From NCBI GenBank assembly GCA_015200345.1, contig CP054187.1, positions 3,394,470 through 3,458,469 on the forward strand: a stretch of 64,000 nt of DNA, written 5' to 3'. Of the stretch, positions 62,441 to 64,000 are shown piece by piece; within the stretch, counting starts at the first letter, position 1, and each line of letters begins with the position of its first letter. Origin of the DNA: Planctomycetia bacterium. Its GTDB lineage: Bacteria; Planctomycetota; Phycisphaerae; UBA1845; UTPLA1. Made by a program: the position numbers and the translations under genes. Under the pieces are notes generated by a model, which was given only the letters and a program-made list of their open reading frames with translations, was not told the DNA's origin and made no database searches.

Positions 62441-63583
62441 ATGCAAAACACGAAAACATGGACGTGGTTGTGCGCGGCCTTGCTCGGGCTGGCGGTGATC
62501 AGCCGAAGCGGCGCGGCCCAGGCCGATGGTCCGGACGTGGCGCAGCTGCTGGATCAAAAGGTCGAAAGCCTGACCATGAGCGGCATGGAGTTGCCGGCCG
62601 CGCTGGCCGATCTGGGCAAACAGGTCGGCGTCACGATCGTGCTCGATGACGAGTCGGCCGAAATGCTGCCGTGGGGCAAGCAAACAAAACTGGCCGACGT
62701 GACGATTACCAATGCATCGCTGCGCGAGGCATTGCCGAAGATTCTCGGCGCGTTGGGCATGACGTACGAAGTGCGCGAACAATCGGTGGTCGTGGTGGCG
62801 ACCGATCCGCTGCGGCGGTTGGCGCGGCGGGCGACGTGGGAGGAACTGAAACTGCTGCGCCGAATGAGTGAGACGGCCTATTCGCCGGCGGCGTTCGGTG
62901 AGTTCAAGCTGCAATATCGCATCACGTCGAAGGTGGACGCGCCCAAGATGCTGCTGGAGCAGATGGAAAAGTCGGGCCAGGGCTCGGTCGCGCAGGTGCT
63001 GGAGACGGCCACGGGCGCGCTGCGCTGGGGCTGGACGCCGGAAGACGATCACATCGTGATCCGCACGGGGCAGGCGCAGATCGCCGGCAAGCTGTCGCGC
63101 CGGGTGACGGCGCGCTACACCGGCCAGCCGCTATCGCAGATTCTGGTGGACCTGGGCGACAAGGCCGGCGTGATGTTCAAGCTGGAGCCGGGCCTTCTGT
63201 TGAAGCTGCCGCCGTCGGTGAGTAGCTATACGCTTGTCTTACAATCGACGTCGATTCGGGCGGCGCTGGAGCTGATGGCTGCCGAGACAGGGCTGAAGTA
63301 CGAGATTCACGCCGATGCGGTCTCGATCGGCGTCGGCGAAGCCGCCGCCGGATCAGGTCCGGCCACCGGCGGCGCGACGCGCTCGGGCAGCAGTCCGATC
63401 GCCGCGAAGGTCAGCATCCCGGCGAAGGAAGGCGGCGTGTCGTATGAGATCTTCCTGCGTGAAGACGAACTGCCGGCCGAGTTCCTCGAACATCGCGAGC
63501 AGCTCAAGCAGCAGTACATTCAGAAGCTGATGGCCGAACTGGCCCCCGACCCGCGCATCCGAACGGGAGAGGAACAGAAGTAG
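62441..63583 (+). CDS. Exported STN-domain protein (secretin/TonB-type short N-terminal domain)
   Basis: The 380-residue protein has a signal peptide (about 1-26). Two STN-like units are seen: about 40-115 (MELPAALADLGKQVGVTIVL, TLADVTITNASLREALPKIL-like text) and about 218-300 (VTARYTGQPLSQILVDLGDKAG, SIRAALELMAAETGLKYEI). STN domains occur in the periplasmic portions of secretins and TonB receptors that signal to anti-sigma factors. No channel domain follows. With the preceding sigma and anti-sigma genes it suggests a cell-surface signalling set. A C-terminal Ala/Gly-rich linker precedes a helical tail. Confidence 0.75.
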   Translation: MQNTKTWTWLCAALLGLAVISRSGAAQADGPDVAQLLDQKVESLTMSGMELPAALADLGKQVGVTIVLDDESAEMLPWGKQTKLADVTITNASLREALPKILGALGMTYEVREQSVVVVATDPLRRLARRATWEELKLLRRMSETAYSPAAFGEFKLQYRITSKVDAPKMLLEQMEKSGQGSVAQVLETATGALRWGWTPEDDHIVIRTGQAQIAGKLSRRVTARYTGQPLSQILVDLGDKAGVMFKLEPGLLLKLPPSVSSYTLVLQSTSIRAALELMAAETGLKYEIHADAVSIGVGEAAAGSGPATGGATRSGSSPIAAKVSIPAKEGGVSYEIFLREDELPAEFLEHREQLKQQYIQKLMAELAPDPRIRTGEEQK

Positions 63584-63661
63584 TCGCCATGTTCGGCAGT
63601 CGGTCTGCCCGAACCATGCAGCGTCGCGGGCAGCGACTCGGTGTGCGTCGCTGGGGCGGCC

Positions 63662-63690
63662 TTGAATCGCCTGCCTATTCCCCCTATAAA
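63662..63690 (+). promoter_or_regulatory. Sigma-70-type promoter of the tRNA gene
   Basis: TTGAAT (63662-63667) and TATAAA (63685-63690) are separated by 17 bases. The expected start near 63697 lies eight bases before the tRNA, a compact stable-RNA promoter. Confidence 0.75.
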
Positions 63691-63704
63691 TTACCGCTCG
63701 AAAC

Positions 63705-63777
63705 AGCGGCGTAGCTCAGTTGGCAGAGCAAGGGATTCATAAGCCCTGGGTCGCCGGTTCAAGTCCGGCCGCCGCTA
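63705..63777 (+). tRNA. tRNA with CAU anticodon (Met, or Ile2)
   Basis: The 73-base gene pairs AGCGGCG with CGCCGCT as acceptor, GCTC with GAGC as D stem and GCCGG with CCGGC as T stem with loop TTCAAGT. The anticodon loop is TTCATAA, with CAT at 63738-63740. The anticodon stem has one A/G mismatch at the loop end. CCA is not encoded. The A1-T72 base pair speaks against an initiator only weakly, but the anticodon stem lacks the three G-C pairs of initiators. Elongator Met is likelier; lysidine-modified Ile2 cannot be excluded. Confidence 0.95.
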
Positions 63778-63800
63778 ATTCCTCTTGTCCATCCGATACA

Positions 63801-63853
63801 GACTCGCGTCTTGACACGCGTGCTGTTGCGCGAGTCGGGTCTTCGGACCCGGC
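63801..63853. other. Structured region: nested palindromes and a UUCG hairpin
   Basis: GACTCGCG (63801-63808) pairs with CGCGAGTC (63829-63836) around an inner CACGCGTG palindrome. Overlapping this, CGGGTC-TTCG-GACCCG (63836-63851) forms a stem capped by the stable cUUCGg tetraloop. The region lies between the tRNA and the end of a convergent gene and may serve as a bidirectional terminator, although no T run follows. Confidence 0.45.
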
Positions 63854-63892
63854 CTGCGGTAGTTGCCAGACCCCAATTGCATCCCGCGCTTG

Positions 63893-64000
63893 TCAAACCG
63901 CGATCCGCGCCTTGATCGGATTGCAAACGCGCTCCCAGTCTTCGCGAAGCAGTTTGACGGCCTCGGTGTGCGTGCCGGCCTGCATCACGAGGTACGTGTC
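63893..64000 (-). CDS. 3' end of an unidentified gene
   Basis: On the minus strand an open frame enters from the window edge and ends in TGA at 63895-63893, giving 35 residues ending WERVCNPIKARIAV. Codon use is coding-like (third-position G/C). The fragment is too short to identify. Confidence 0.6.
   Translation of the reverse strand, partial: DTYLVMQAGTHTEAVKLLREDWERVCNPIKARIAV

Overview
The window is about 64 kb of GC-rich (roughly 63-66% by eye), densely coded bacterial chromosome with no sign of plasmid, phage or insertion-sequence genes. The protein set points to Planctomycetota, possibly Phycisphaerae-like. The reasons are the DCNxNGVPDxCE calcium-repeat secreted proteins with a Cys / membrane helix / Arg tail, squalene-cyclase-like repeat proteins, HEAT-repeat aminopeptidases, a Hanks kinase with an N-terminal zinc ribbon, a very long membrane pyrophosphatase and hairpin-rich intergenic repeats. 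This placement is inference; no rRNA is present.

Layout. 1-6.3 kb: the 5' two-fifths of a putA-like proline dehydrogenase, a lipoprotein, a B12-domain protein without the cobalamin histidine, a zinc alcohol dehydrogenase with a PgeF/YfiH laccase-like protein, and a QueC homologue. 6.3-12 kb: rsfS-argS, then hppA (940-residue membrane pyrophosphatase) with its own terminator and a CRP/FNR-type palindrome upstream. 12.6-15 kb: a secreted FlgT-N-like protein translationally coupled to a nucleotidyltransferase-GNAT fusion. 15-20.6 kb: a five-gene MacAB-type export operon with two paralogous permeases. 20.7-32.4 kb: sugar epimerase, Ser/Thr kinase, pilT-type ATPase, miaB, small lipoproteins, a glycosyltransferase, a TPR-YggX fusion and an aldehyde dehydrogenase. 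Hairpin-rich elements with terminal inverted repeats lie at 25.1, 30.3 and 32.4 kb.

32.6-33 kb: tmRNA (ssrA) on the minus strand. 33-37 kb: nadE, a lipoprotein Cys phosphatase and a phosphohexomutase-fold protein in which every catalytic loop is degenerate. 37.3-42.5 kb: two secreted proteins (one a metzincin-like protease), a hotdog thioesterase, an EthD-like protein and an L,D-transpeptidase. 42.5-45.4 kb: divergent citrate synthase and sucC; sucC is followed by a molbindin rather than sucD. 45.5-54.2 kb: M1 aminopeptidase, HD protein, asd, HEAT protein, a tandem lipopolysaccharide-kinase-like protein, and prfB with the programmed CTT-TGA-C frameshift. 54.3-60.8 kb: purple-acid-type phosphatase, S41-like lipoprotein protease, squalene-cyclase-like protein, RdgC-like protein and an N-terminal-nucleophile asparaginase. 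60.9-63.6 kb: ECF sigma, anti-sigma-like protein and STN-domain secreted protein. 63.7 kb: a CAU-anticodon tRNA with a clear promoter, then the 3' end of an unidentified gene.

The most unusual items are the repeat elements (paired changes that preserve hairpins, and an end that supplies the miaB stop codon), the degenerate phosphohexomutase in a gene pair with a phosphatase lipoprotein, the TPR-YggX and tandem-kinase fusions, the substituted QueC and B12 proteins, and a 14-codon leader ORF in frame with the sigma factor. No CRISPR array, defence island or fully novel multi-gene system was recognised.
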